Shown here piece after piece: positions 23,561 through 34,532 of a stretch of DNA of 64,000 nt. Position 1 is the first letter of the stretch. Each line of letters opens with the position of its first letter. The translations under genes and the position numbers were made by a program. The notes under the pieces are model-generated. The model was not told the DNA's origin, did not search any database, and worked only from the letters and a program-made list of their open reading frames with translations. Source of the stretch: Mangifera indica (Eukaryota > Streptophyta > Magnoliopsida > Sapindales > Anacardiaceae); assembly GCF_011075055.1 (NCBI RefSeq), contig NC_058139.1:14405584-14469583 (forward strand). Reading direction: 5' to 3'.

Positions 23561-24240
23561 GGTTTTGGGTTTAGACTTGTCTATGCCTTTGCCCTTACCT
23601 TTAGCATTATGTGCTTTGACATCTACTAGAAACTTATTAGCAAACTTCTTTACCTATTACTCAATAGTCCTAAGCAACCCTAGGAGTTTAAGAAGAGTCT
23701 TTTCCTTTTCACTCATAAGGTAGTTCATAATGAATGTCTCATATAAGTTAGAAATGGACTATAAGACAAGGTCAATAGTCAAGTTATTGTTCATAATCAT
23801 CCCCAGTGACACTAACCTTTTTGTATAGGCAATCATCTTGATTACATGAGGGTCCACTAGTTCTCTTTTAGACATATTGCACCTATAGAGTGCTCTTAAA
23901 ACTTGGTAAATCTCATACCTCACATGAGTTATAAACATCTCACAAAGATGAAGAAAAATGGATTAAGCATCTATGTCTTCATGTTACTTTTGTAGCTTAG
24001 GTGTCATAGTTGCCAACATTAAACACTGGACATCATTAGAGTCATTCAGAAACTTATTATAAGCATTTATCTGCCCCTAGGTTGCATTGAAACCAAGCTT
24101 ATGAGGCATTGCTCTTTCAAGAACGTATAGTTTCTTCTCTTAGTATCATCCAAAAGCTTCAATGGCAGTCATTGAATTTACTACCTTCAAGCCGATTTTC
24201 CTTTTCCAATATTGATCATAAATTCATGTTGTCATTTGAC
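23561..24240 (-). pseudogene. Copia-C gag remnant
   Basis: Minus-strand lysine-rich segments (23560-23640) and a decayed gag core upstream match the layout of copia gag before the zinc knuckle. No continuous frame exists. The assignment rests mainly on position between the zinc knuckle and the right LTR. Confidence 0.5.
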
Positions 24241-25687
24241 ATAGTGGATTTTTTATCTACATGTGCAGAAACATGAATATTAGTAATCTTTGATTTTAAT
24301 TAATTATTTACTCAACAATGTCTTTGTTGAATAAATCCTCCCACTATTTTATTCAAGTCAACTCTCTTTCGTTTCAGCAAACAAGTTTAAATTAATCAAT
24401 AGGTAGGTCAATCAAACCAATCACAAAAACCCACGATCTCTAATTAAGTAATTAGCATGAATCAATCGTGCAATATCAATTGTGATTTTCAATTTATAAT
24501 TGTCTATACAATAATAATTGTATGTCCCTAACTTTGCCTCTAATAAACTTTCACCTTCATTTTGGTGAACAAGTTAGGTGTACTAGTTAAGTCAGACCCA
24601 ATACGAACAATCATTCAGTTTTTTGCTTGGTAAAGGTATACCTTTCGTTTTGCCTTTTGATGTCTAGTAAAAGTATATTCAAAGGCTTTAGTAATTTTTT
24701 ACTTAATATATTTAAGAAATTTATTGTGATCTCACTTTTAGTTATTTAATATGTAAGGTGATTATTTGGAAAAATAAAACCTAACATGTATACTACAATG
24801 TAAATCAAAATTGTGTTGGTATACAGTTTTAACTACTATCAATTCTCCGAGTCATGAGTAATTGACTGGTCAACATAGGGCCTACTTTTCGAGTCTTCAA
24901 AATTCCTTCATCTTCGAATTTCATAAGTATATGACTTCATTTTTAATTACATATTTCTAATTTAATAAAAATAAATCATATTCTAATTTTACATTTGTAA
25001 AATAGAATACTCGAGTTATATTCGAAGAGAGTTTGGTGAGAAGAGAAATACATCAAAATGTTGAGAGAATGTAGGATGCTCAAGTCCTATTTTATTAAAA
25101 ATTACAAACCCAAATAAATGACATTCAATATAGGTTATCTAACTATATGCCAAACACGATGCATATCACAAACTTTAGGTTTTACACAATTTAAATTCAA
25201 CCCCAAAGGTTAGGAAATTTGTAATTTAGTCCCTATCCATCTAAAAAAGGTCCAAATCACAAACTCTGCTTCAGTCAAGCATCTCATATCAGACTCTTGA
25301 CTTGACATCTATCTAGACACATACCAGATTGGCTTTTAGTAAAACATCATAACTACTTGATTAGTAGAGATCAACATGTGATTTCTTTTAACCTATTAGT
25401 GATACAAGAACTCATACAATTCCATCCTTTCTTCATAAGATATCTTTTCAAAGTTAATGTACAAATTAAGTGTCTTCCTTAAGACTCCCTAAATTACATA
25501 GATTGACTTCTTTTAACGACCAGATAATATTAAATTAAGCATCAACTTAATCCTACTATGGTCAAAAATTTAAATGGACATTGACATCTATCAGTAAGCC
25601 TTAACTGAGACATCAACTCTTGTGCTCAAAAGTGACGAATCTTTATTGATCCACTATAGATTTTGTACAAATCTCGATATGCCCAAT
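24241..25687 (-). repeat. Copia-C 5' untranslated region and inner part of its 5' LTR
   Basis: AT-rich noncoding sequence. From about 25260 it is clearly homologous to the 3' LTR at 19920-20160. The junction between LTR and untranslated leader is unresolved and no primer-binding site was recognised. The LTR is split at 25688 by a solo LTR and continues at 27198. Confidence 0.5.
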
Positions 25688-27197
25688 TGAAAAACCCCTA
25701 ATGGCAAATTAATCCTAGAGGAAGGTGAATAGGATTATTAAAAAAATTAAACAGAAAATTTATCAAACTTGATTTTTACTCAAAATGTCACAAACAAAAA
25801 CAAATAAATAATCAAAGCATAAAGTAATAGATAAGAGTTTAGAAAATGCTCAGGAATTTTAAAGTGGTTCAGAGTTTTCATCTCAAGCCTCCTACATCAA
25901 CTTCTTTAAGCAACCAACTTAAAGTTTCCACTTGAATCACTTTCAGATTACACTAATTGACTTGAGATTTTGCCCTTTTACAATAGTGATACAGGATTTC
26001 ATCCAAATGTAATTTGAAAGAGGATCTACAAGTAGAGTATGCCTCTAATGTGTACAAATGTTTCTCTTAAAAAAAATATGAGTTATGGTTTCTAGAGAGA
26101 AACTGAGGGCTCAGAGATTGAGGTAAGAATTCTTGTATACTTTGAGTATGTCCTCTAACCCTTTTGATTTCAATCTAACTTGTTAATATAACCTTGAGAC
26201 TTGAAATATCCATTGGATTAATTTTACTAAGTCTCCTACATCATCTTCTTTAAGCAACCAACTTAAAGTTTCCACTTGAATCACTTTCAGAATACACTAA
26301 TTGACATGAGATTTTACCCTTTTACAATAGTGATACAGGATTTCACTAAAGTGTAATTTGAAAAAGGATCTACAAGTAGAGTATGCCTCTAATAGGCTGA
26401 GTTTACTAATGTGTACAAATATTTCTCTTAAAAAAATATGAGTTTTGGTTTCTAGAAAAAGATTAAGAGCTCAGAGATTGAGATAAGAAATCTTGTATGC
26501 TTTGAGTATGTTTTCTAACCCTTTTGACTTCAATCTAACTTGTTTATATAGTCTTGAGACTTGAAAGATCCATTGGATTAATTTTACTAGTGGTTGACTT
26601 ATGAAAAAGATGTTTTTACGTTGAAAAACACAAAAGGATAGGCATCTTCTTATGCAAAGTATGCGTCCTCTTACATATACCTGTTTTGGCGGTTTTGGAA
26701 TAGTCATCCAATGGTTGAATTCTTGAAATGTACCACTCAAGGGGATGAGCGTCACTTTTTCCAAGATAGACGTCTTGCCTTACTCCTTAAAAATCCAAAG
26801 AGTATCAATCATGAGAGGGCAACCAAATGACAGGTTTCCCAATGTGTTGACTTCGTTGATCATTCGAATTATGCTTATTAATGCATCAAATAGGGAATGT
26901 CCATTCTATTGTCGTCCTCTAGTAGGGGATGGGCATATCTTTCAGAGGATAGGCATTTATGGTAATTTAGAAAACATTTTTGAGAGCTTCAGACTACTGA
27001 TGATAAATATAAGACTAGTAAAAGGATTGACATCTCATTAGGGGACTAGCGTCCCTAACCCAAAAAATTATACTCCTGCATTTCACTCATCTTTAAGTTA
27101 TTGGAACTTTATGCCATGGACTTTGTTAGCACAATAATGATTAAATATCAATATTAAACTTAGTTTTGGCATAATCAAAACACGTAGGGGTTTAACA
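25688..27197 (-). mobile_element. Solo LTR (1,510 bp) inserted in the Copia-C 5' LTR
   Basis: The boundaries are TGAAAAACCCC and GGGGTTTAACA, with a perfect 5-bp duplication CCAAT at 25683-25687 and 27198-27202. It is homologous to the solo LTR at 5049-6237 and is longer because of an internal 344-bp tandem duplication. No internal retrotransposon sequence is present, so it is a recombined solo LTR. Open frames at 26471-27041 are noncoding. Minus orientation is inferred from the TGTTAAACCCC end. Confidence 0.85.
25889..26589. repeat. Tandem duplication (about 344 bp unit) within the solo LTR
   Basis: Unit 1 starts CTCCTACATCAACTTCTTTA at 25889 and unit 2 starts CTCCTACATCATCTTCTTTA at 26233. 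They stay closely similar to their shared end CCATTGGATTAATTTTACTA. Unit 2 has about 15 extra bases near 26392 (GGCTGAGTTTACT), which match the single-copy LTR at 5409-5423 (GGATAATTTTACTA), so unit 1 carries a small deletion. Confidence 0.85.
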
Positions 27198-27202
27198 CCA
27201 AT

Positions 27203-27728
27203 CACCACCTTTTTGGAAATCCTTTGGCTAGACTACATTAGGTTGGTGTTAACCCATATCGATTCGCGGAAAAAATGGTCTAGTAACCTTAAGTCTATGA
27301 ATCACACATACCTCTGTTTACTAAAAGGATATTTGGAATCTTCTTGATAGGTCAGTCTAATGGACACGTCTATAATCTAAGTTCATATGTTACACTAAGA
27401 TGTCAACAAATAACTTTAAGACATAGAACTGTCATCATCTTACCATAAGGTTATTCAACACTATGATAACTCCATCATTATTACATGTGTCCTCTATTAT
27501 GGTAATATTAGAGTTACGAATGTTTTAAGAACAGACACCTAATTTGCACAAAGGGTTTTCATGATTAAATGTTGAACACTAATATCATCATCACGGTTTA
27601 ACTATTCTTAGGACAATTATCTATTTATAATGAAATATAAGGAATATAAATGTCATTTTATTAATTTAATCTTAAAGATTACATTGAATATTAATTGTGA
27701 CTATTCGTTCTAAAGCACTACCCTAACA
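27203..27728 (-). repeat. Outer part of the Copia-C 5' LTR
   Basis: This continues the LTR after the CCAAT duplication and ends at CACTACCCTAACA (27728). The final 75 bases match the end of the 3' LTR at about 20195-20267. It contains no coding sequence. Confidence 0.7.
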
Positions 27729-27734
27729 AATCAT

Positions 27735-28994
27735 AATGAGAAAGTTCATCCACCTTATAAGGAAAAATCTCAATACATACAAAAACTATGTACAATCTAT
27801 AAGGATGCTATTTAAAGTCTAGATTTTAAGAAATGGTTAGATGTCATGAAATCTAAAATAAAATCTATCTACCAGAACCAAATATTGCTCTAGTGGATGC
27901 ACCTAAAGGGGTAAAACTTATATGGTGCAAATGAGTTTTCAAAAAGAAAATTGGCATATAAGGTAACATGTGTACCTATAAAGTACGATTAGTTGTCAAA
28001 GGTTTTGTTAATTGCTATGCTTAAATTTGTCAAGATTTTGTTTGCTACTATAGTATACCATAACTACAAATCTTTTAGATGGATATCAACATTGCCTTCC
28101 TAAATAGTAACCATGTAGAGGACATCTATATAGCGCAATCCGATGGTTTTGTTCTTGCTGGATAGGCAAGCAAGACATGCAAGTTGCAAAAGTCCATTTA
28201 TAGACTTAAGTAAGCTTTGAGGAGCTGAAACATTCATTTTAATAAAGTCATTCGTGATTTCAAATTCATAAAAAACAAAGATGAATCGTGTCTATATAAG
28301 AAGGTTAATAGGAGTGTGATTACATTTTTAATATATGTCAATGACATATTGGTAAAAGTTTAGTTATCTAAGTGTTTCTCTATGAAAGACTTAAGAGAAA
28401 CGGTATGCATTCTTTGAATTAAAATCTATTGAGATATAGCACACAGGTTGTTTGGTCTAAGTCAAAGCACATATAAAGACAAGATATTAACTAAATTCAA
28501 TATAAAAAATCCAAGAAAGGTTTTTTACCTATGTCCCATGGTATAGATCTCTTGAAAGAGATATATCCACATATACAATCTGAAAGAGATAAAATGAGCA
28601 TGATCTCATATGCCTTGATTGTAGGATCAATCATGTACATGTTATGCACGAGGAATAACGTTTCATATGCCTTAAGTATTTATAGTAGATATCAGTCTGA
28701 TCCAAGCAAAAAAACATTAGACAGTTGTCAAGAACATCCTAAAATATCTAAGGAGCACTAAAAATGTATTTTTAGTTTATAGAAGGGATTTAAAACTCAC
28801 TATAAGAGGTTACAATGATGCTAATTTCCAAACTGATTGAGATAATTTTAAATCCCAATCGAGATTTGTCTTTTATTTGAATGATGATATAGTAAGCTAA
28901 AAACATTACAACCAAAATATAGTGATTGATTCTACAACGAAGTCGAAGTATATTACCTTTTTAGAAGCGATGAAAAAGTATAAATCAACAAGTT
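27735..28994 (+). pseudogene. Copia-B reverse transcriptase and RNase H remnant
   Basis: Plus-strand reading resumes Copia-B pol. It shows SLDFKKWLDVMKSKIKSIYQ, VDAPKGVKLIWCK, MDINIAFLNSNHVEDIYIAQ, TCKLQKSIYRLK, and FLIYVNDILV (the catalytic YVDD changed to YVND). The frame at 28531-28761 has SYALIVGSIMYMLCTRNNVS and YALSIYSRYQSDPSKKTLDS, then an RNase H start (STTKSKYITFLEAMKK). It is cut at 28995 by a gypsy LTR, so the RNase H end and the 3' LTR are missing. Confidence 0.75.
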
Positions 28995-31200
28995 TGTATA
29001 ATACCCTCAAGTATGTTCTAAGGGCATTTATATCTTTTACCCTTGCTTTGAGATATTTCTAGTTTTAAATATATATGTTCAAATGTATATGTGTTTATAT
29101 ATATATATACAAAGCGATTACAAAAGAAAAACAAAGATATATATATATATATATATAAAGAGAGAAAAGTCATAGAAAAAAGGAAACTTATACCTTTTTC
29201 CATCATCTTCCCCGTCTCTTCCAGGAAAAGCAGCCTTCTTCATGTTTTTTCTTTGTTTTTAGAAGGAAAGTGGATGATTTGAAGGGTTTTGAAAGAAAAG
29301 TAAGAAAAGAAAAGAAGAGGAAACACTTTTGGAGCCTTGGTAACTAAAAGATTTCTTTCGTTATCCCTTTTCCTATGTTTATATATGTTGGATGCAAGTT
29401 AAATAAAGATGTTAGTGTGTTTTGATGTTGATTTAAGGTGGTTTTGGTGATCAAAGAAGGTAGACAAAAAGAAGAGAGTCAATTTAGTAAAGATTGCTTG
29501 AAATAAGGTAAGAGGTATTATCTTTGATATGTTTCATGTTTTATATTTTTGGTTCCTTGGATCTATGTTATAAATGATGATTTTGAAGTTGATAAATATT
29601 GTTTTGTCATTTGGGGTATCTATGTGTGTTAGTTTGTTCATGACAGAGAGTTAGATGATATTTATCGTTTTATCACTGATTTCATCCTATGTTTTAACTG
29701 CCTTATCTGATGAATCATGAGTACTATTATATATATAGCTTGTTGGAAAGCTCCTTGAATCCTCTTTTCAATGATATATAGTTTGTATGAATTAGAGACC
29801 GTTTGGATTGTTAAATTGCATAAACAAAAAGATTGTTTTACTATATAAACAGTGAATATAGTTTTTTGCCACTGACTTCATCCCACATTTTGGTTGTCTT
29901 ATCTAATGAATCATGAGTGTTATTATAGCTTGTTGGAAAGCTTTTTGAATCCTCTTTTTAATGATATATAGCTTGTATGAATTAGAGACCGTTTGAACTA
30001 TTAAATTGCATGAACAAAAAGACAATATTACCAAATAAATAGTTAATACAATTTTTTGTCACTAATTTCGTTCTACGTTTTGACTGTCTTATTTGATGAA
30101 TCATGAGTGCTATTATAGTTTATTGAAAAGCTCTTTGAATCATCGTTTCAATGATGTATAACTTATATGAATTAGAGACTGTTTGGATTGTTAAATCGTA
30201 TGACGAAAAAGACTGCTCTATTAAGTGAACAATCTCGTGAACAGTGATTTACAATTTTGGAAAGAAAGAAAGAAAAGGGAGAAAGGAAAGAAAGGAGAGA
30301 AAAAAAAAAGAAAAGCAAGAAAAGAAATTTGGGGCTCAAGATTTAAGGGTCGTTCCAAAAGTATAGTCTGTTGGGTTGTGGATAATTTTAGATAGAAATA
30401 AGATTAGTAAGATATAACGCACGCATGTATGCTATGAACTATGAGGGGGCACTTTACACTACACCATCTGCAGTAGAACAGGTCTACAGTAGTACACATC
30501 AGTAGTAGGACATAAACCTACAGTAAGGTTTGTTCATAGTAAAGCTCAATTCAGATTCAGAAATAGTGTAATGAGAGAGAAGAAAAAAGCTTGAGCTTAG
30601 AAAAGTGTCAAATCTTTATAGTCAGTTTTCAGAAAGTATCAAACAGACACCAGATAGAATAAAGTCAAATAGTAAATAATGAACTAGATTATCCTCTCGA
30701 TTCCTTATAGAGGTTATGATGTGAGATTAAGTCCCGAGAGTGAGTTAAAACAGAAAATGAGATAGTTTATTTCATTCTTTTCCCTTACTGAGTGTTCTTA
30801 TCTCTCACTTCGTTTTCTTTCATAATTGCAGGTACAGGGGATCGTGGTAGTTGCGAGGCAAGGTTAAGTCAACGAATATAGATCCAGCTAGAGCAAGTTA
30901 TCTCTGGTTCATGTTACATGTATACAGTCGCATGTCTTGCTGACTTTTGATCTTCTGGAAATGGTTGTACAGTTGTATGTGATTACTCCATGTCTTCAAA
31001 TGCTTTCAGATGAGTTTTTATATGAGATATATACATCTTTTGTTCGTTTCTAGATTTTTAATTTTCTTAGAATAATTTCTAAACATTTTAGTAATGAGTT
31101 TAGTTTAAAGTAGTTTTTTAAAAAAAAAAATAGATGCTCCGGATATTAATTCGTAACATTTCTCCTTCGGAGGGTAGTGATTTTACAGAGGAATGTTACA
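28995..31200 (+). mobile_element. Gypsy-1 5' LTR (2.2 kb)
   Basis: It starts TGTATAATACCCTCAAGTAT at 28995 and ends GAGGAATGTTACA at 31200, followed three bases later by an initiator-tRNA-Met primer site. The start resembles the other gypsy LTRs here (TGTAACACCCACAGGTAAGC at 57559). Inside are two (TA)n tracts near 29095-29155, a purine-rich A/G stretch near 30255-30330, and a three-copy tandem repeat. The small frames at 29018-29282 are simple-sequence artefacts. Confidence 0.75.
29674..30245. repeat. Three-copy tandem repeat (about 190 bp) in the Gypsy-1 LTR
   Basis: Units start at about 29674, 29870 and 30060 (CACTGATTTCATCC, CACTGACTTCATCC, CACTAATTTCGTTC). Each contains GATGAATCATGAGT, AGCTTGTTGGAAAGCTC or a close variant, and GAATTAGAGACCGTTTG. 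The first unit has an extra (TA)n insertion. Confidence 0.85.
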
Positions 31201-31203
31201 AGT

Positions 31204-31217
31204 TGGTATTAGAGTAT
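31204..31217 (+). other. Primer-binding site of Gypsy-1 (initiator tRNA-Met)
   Basis: TGGTATTAGAGTAT lies three bases after the LTR end and matches TGGTATCAGAGCAT with two transitions. Confidence 0.7.
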
Positions 31218-31234
31218 ACTTTGGGAACCTAAAA

Positions 31235-31630
31235 GATGTTTTCTAAAACAAAATGGAGTAATCCAAGTAACACAGAGATGAAATACCCTCCAGCCATGTT
31301 GACTTCCCTCGCAACCGATCATTGTAAGTTAAGTTTTCATTTATACCTGCTGAGTTTTATGGAACTGATGTGTTCATTTTCAAGACCTATGAGCTGAACA
31401 TCAGTAGATCCCTCTCAGAGGACCCAGAGTGAAGGATCAGCTTTTTGGGTACCTCAGAGGGGGACTTAGTGAACATGATATGCAAGAAATTTTCAAAAAG
31501 ATGATAAGAGAGCATAGAGGTGCTCCTACGCAGGGAAGTGAGACGACGCATATACCATCGACCTAAAGACATGATATGAGGGAGGTTACTTCAGCATTTA
31601 CAACAGCCCTAGTGAGGGTCCCAGCTGCAT
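31235..31630 (+). pseudogene. Gypsy gag remnant
   Basis: Pieces read as the start of a Ty3/gypsy gag: PAEFYGTDVFIFKTYELN (about 31345-31400) and a following segment near 31440-31560. They resemble the capsid N-terminal pattern in which a PxFxG.D motif precedes a helix. Frameshifts are frequent, and the segment passes into integrase sequence within about 50 bases, so protease and RT are deleted. Confidence 0.45.
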
Positions 31631-31649
31631 CCTATTTTTAACCTCCATA

Positions 31650-32180
31650 GTATGCACTAACTAAATATGCCCATCTCATGAGCCTTAGTCATCCTTTTTC
31701 GGTGCAAATGGTGACACAATTATTTTTGGATCATATGTATAAACTTCATGGAAATCTTGCCACTATTACCACTGATCAAAGGGTTGTCTTCCTTAATTGC
31801 TTTTGGCAAGAACTCTTCAAATTGTTGGGTACAAGCCTTTAATATTCCACAGCATACTACCCCCAAACAGATGACCAAACGAAGATGGTTAATCACTCTT
31901 AGAAAGGTATTTGAGATGTATGGCTGGGGATCTTCCCTATGCCTAGTACCACTAGCTCTCTCTTGTTGAATCCTGATATAACACCAGTCATCATTCCAAC
32001 ATCAACATGACACCATTTAAGGTCTTATATGGTTATCCAACCCTGCTGCACATCTCTTATTTTCCTAAAGACACTCTCGTAGTTGAAGTCAACACCATGT
32101 TATGCTTGAGGGAGGCCACCATTCGAATTCTGCAACATAATTTACGTAAGGCTCAACATCGAAAGTGAATTGAATTCCTG
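31650..32180 (+). pseudogene. Ty3/gypsy integrase remnant
   Basis: Readable blocks are QLFLDHMYKLHGNLATITTD (31719-31780), RVVFLNCFWQELFKLLGTSL, then after a frameshift STAYYPQTDDQTKMVNHSL, and near 32005-32160 NMTPFKVLYGYPTLLHI and EATIRILQHNLRKAQHRK. These correspond to the integrase catalytic core (D, D and the HPQTDGQTE region) and C-terminal segment of chromodomain-type gypsy polyproteins. No RT precedes it. It may belong to Gypsy-1 after an internal deletion or to a separate element. Confidence 0.75.
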
Positions 32181-32480
32181 ATTTCTTGACGCGAAATTTA
32201 GCTGAGATTTTATAATTTAGTTTTGGTTGCAGTATGGCATCGTAAGACTAAACAAGGTGATGTTGTTTTAAGGAGATTTATTGGTTATTTTTGTAATCTT
32301 AGCAATAAGTTGGTGCGGTGTTGTTTTGCTTAGGCACATACTATAAGCAAGAATGAGGAATGTATGTTTGAACAAGTTTATGGAATAAAAGACATGTGAC
32401 TCTTCTCTCTGAAAAATTCTCTACCTTTCTTCTTTCTCTTTGTGTTCATTTTCATCTGCTCTTAACCATTTGGAATAGCT
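32181..32480 (+). repeat. Possible gypsy 3' end/LTR remnant
   Basis: Noncoding sequence directly after the integrase remnant. It has an aataaa (near 32381) followed by a pyrimidine-rich run (32400-32460), as seen at the R/U5 region of plant LTRs. Boundaries cannot be set. Confidence 0.35.
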
Positions 32481-32483
32481 TGC

Positions 32484-32558
32484 ATCACCCACCAAGAGTC
32501 CAGCAGGAATGCCAATGATAAAACCAAGAATTCCCAGTAAACTACTCACAAATCCCAT
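32484..32558 (-). pseudogene. Orphan first-exon fragment resembling plant synaptotagmin (SYT3-like)
   Basis: From an ATG at 32558 the minus strand reads MGFVSSLLGILGFIIGIPAG followed by LLVG, a hydrophobic segment. It closely resembles the N-terminal membrane anchor of plant synaptotagmin-type proteins, which have an SMP and two C2 domains. The similarity then stops at a GT-containing context (GTGGGTGATG), and no SMP or C2 coding sequence follows; gypsy debris lies there instead. It could be the stranded end of a gene truncated by the gypsy insertion, or a captured fragment. The match is short and the call is tentative. Confidence 0.4.
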
Positions 32559-33990
32559 TGCCCTTCAAAAATTTTTTGAGAAAAGAAAACCTAAAAAACG
32601 TGTATGAAACGAAGGATTAAAGACGAATGCTATGAAAGTGTAAGGCAAAAACGTAATGGGAAACGAAAATAATGTAATTGGAGGGGTGACCTGGGTCTAA
32701 GAAAATGTTTTTCTACTTAGAATGAAACGAAACCACTGATGCACAATCTCTGGAAAATTTTACCCTTATCTCCGAAAACCCAATCCCAAAAAACAAATCT
32801 CCAATATCTCATAACATCAAAAATCTAATAACCAAAACACAAGAATAGAACAGTAATCCTTTTTGTTAAAACAGTGAACAAAAGACAAGATTAATTCATT
32901 GATTAATTTGATTTAAAGTTGATATTCATCTTCATCGTTAATAATCTATATCTGTACTTGAAGCTCCTTCATTAATTTCCTAAACCCGGTTATCTAAACT
33001 TTCCTGAAAATCAAATCCCAAGCCCATTATCATATCAAACAAAGTTAACAAAAAGAAAGAAACCAAAATAAAGATTTAACATTATTCTACTCTAAGAGCG
33101 GAATGGAATAAACCAAATAAGAGTTGAACTGAATCAGATCCTAAAACAAAACGATTGAAGGAGAATCACACCTTAACCAAATGATTGACAAAGCATCAAT
33201 TGATTTGGAGAAGAAACCAAAAAATTGCATGAGGAAGAATCAACTCAGAGAGTATGAATCAAATACAATGAAGACCGAAGTGATAGGGAAAGCAAAATGG
33301 AAGAATAGACCCAAGAGGAATTATAAAATATTAATGTTTAAAAAAAAGTACCTGACCTAGTACATTTAATGGGTGAACTGGGTCAGTTCCGGATTGGTTC
33401 TCCTATCCCAGGACCAGGGAACTGAAACAAATCCTGGAGCCTGCGAGTTCCTTTAGTTTCCTTCAATTACAGATAAAAAACATAACCAACAATCGGATGC
33501 CCGACAGTTCCAATTCCGGATAATTTGCCCACCCCTGTAACTCTATTTAAGAACACAAAGAATGCTTATTGAAAAAAATTTTCAAAGCTGGTTAAATGTC
33601 GAGTCTGCCAGAATTCGTCAAAAAGGGTTGGTTGGTCACTGATATATCTTTAATTTTTTTTTTTTAATGAGTTAATTACTAAAACCCTTTAAGCTTCATG
33701 TGATAAAAACTCTTAAACCTCATAATATTATAAATTAATATTATCCTTTCACACATAGAAAACGAATATTACAGTAGAAGAATATTAATTTTCTTAAAAA
33801 CCAGTTTTTGTCAAAGATAAAGACAGCCCAGAAATACTTGGAAATTCAAATTAAAAAACCGAATCAGAAAACTCCCTAAGAAATGTCAAACCATAAACAA
33901 CAGCTAAACCATATATATAGTATAATTATTCACGGCAGCTATTAGAAAACTTAAATGGGATTATGAGCAGGTGTTATATCAGGGAAAATG
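32559..33990. other. Spacer between the transposon nest and the K/E-rich gene
   Basis: AT-rich noncoding sequence. If the synaptotagmin-like fragment is a gene end, 32559-33300 would contain its promoter and leader on the minus strand. About 33370-33530 has GC-richer repeat-like text (GGTTCTCCTATCCCAGGACC, AATTCCGGATAATTTGCCCA) that resembles a dispersed element but has no clear boundaries. No gene is visible. Confidence 0.4.
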
Positions 33991-34532
33991 AATGAATGCA
34001 GCTACTTTACCTTGCTCTCTTATCATACGGTTTCTGTAAATACCAGTTGTATGTTACAAATCAAAATTTCACTGGTGTAGCATACACCACTGCTAGCTTA
34101 GTTTCTCTTAGATTCTCAATTAGAAAAGAGCTTCTCAGCTTTAAGCAAATGAAATAAAATTGCACAAGCTTTTACATTTCGCTTCTCCAGCAACCTCACT
34201 CAGTTGCCCTCATGGAATTTTTGAATGAATCAGTGCTCGCCAAACAGCAACTAAAATCACACCTCCAATCCATGTCCTGCAAAGATGCACTAGTGCTCCA
34301 CAAACAGCAACTGAAATTACCCCTCAAATCCATGTTCTGCAAAGATGCCCTAGTGCACACAACAGCGTGTGATGTATCATTTCAAAGACACGGCATTGAC
34401 TAATGCAGCAAAAAATATATAACAATTCCACCTGAAAGACCAGATGCTGCTGCAGACCCTGGATGTAATCCTGTGGAGGGTTACCCATATCCTTACGGGA
34501 ACAGGATGGATCATGCCCATATGTAAAACCAA
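33991..34532 (-). other. Probable 3' UTR and downstream flank of the K/E-rich gene
   Basis: Noncoding sequence following the stop at 34533 in the direction of transcription. It contains a two-copy 60-bp tandem repeat (34239-34356). The polyadenylation point was not located. Confidence 0.5.
34239..34356. repeat. Two-copy tandem repeat (about 59 bp) in the presumed 3' UTR
   Basis: Both units run from CCAAACAGCAACT / CACAAACAGCAACTG through ATCCATGT(C/T)CTGCAAAGATG to C(A/C)CTAGTG. They differ at about eight positions. The frame stays open on the plus strand (34212-34403) through the repeat, but nothing suggests coding. Confidence 0.85.

Larger units (their letters stand above)
19008..27728 (-). 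mobile_element. Copia-C: antisense copia element inside Copia-B
   Basis: On the minus strand the order is 5' LTR (right), gag, integrase, RT, RNase H, polypurine tract and 3' LTR (left), the full copia order. The right outer boundary is CCCTAACA at 27728 (minus-strand TGTTAGGGTAGTGC). The left boundary is approximate (TGTTGTC at 19008), and no clean target duplication was found there. It separates the integrase and RT halves of plus-strand Copia-B. All its frames are broken. Confidence 0.7.

Noticed and set aside
29091..29206. Frames over (TA)n tracts at 29.0-29.3 kb
   Set aside because: They are created by the dinucleotide repeat (IYIYIY) inside an LTR.
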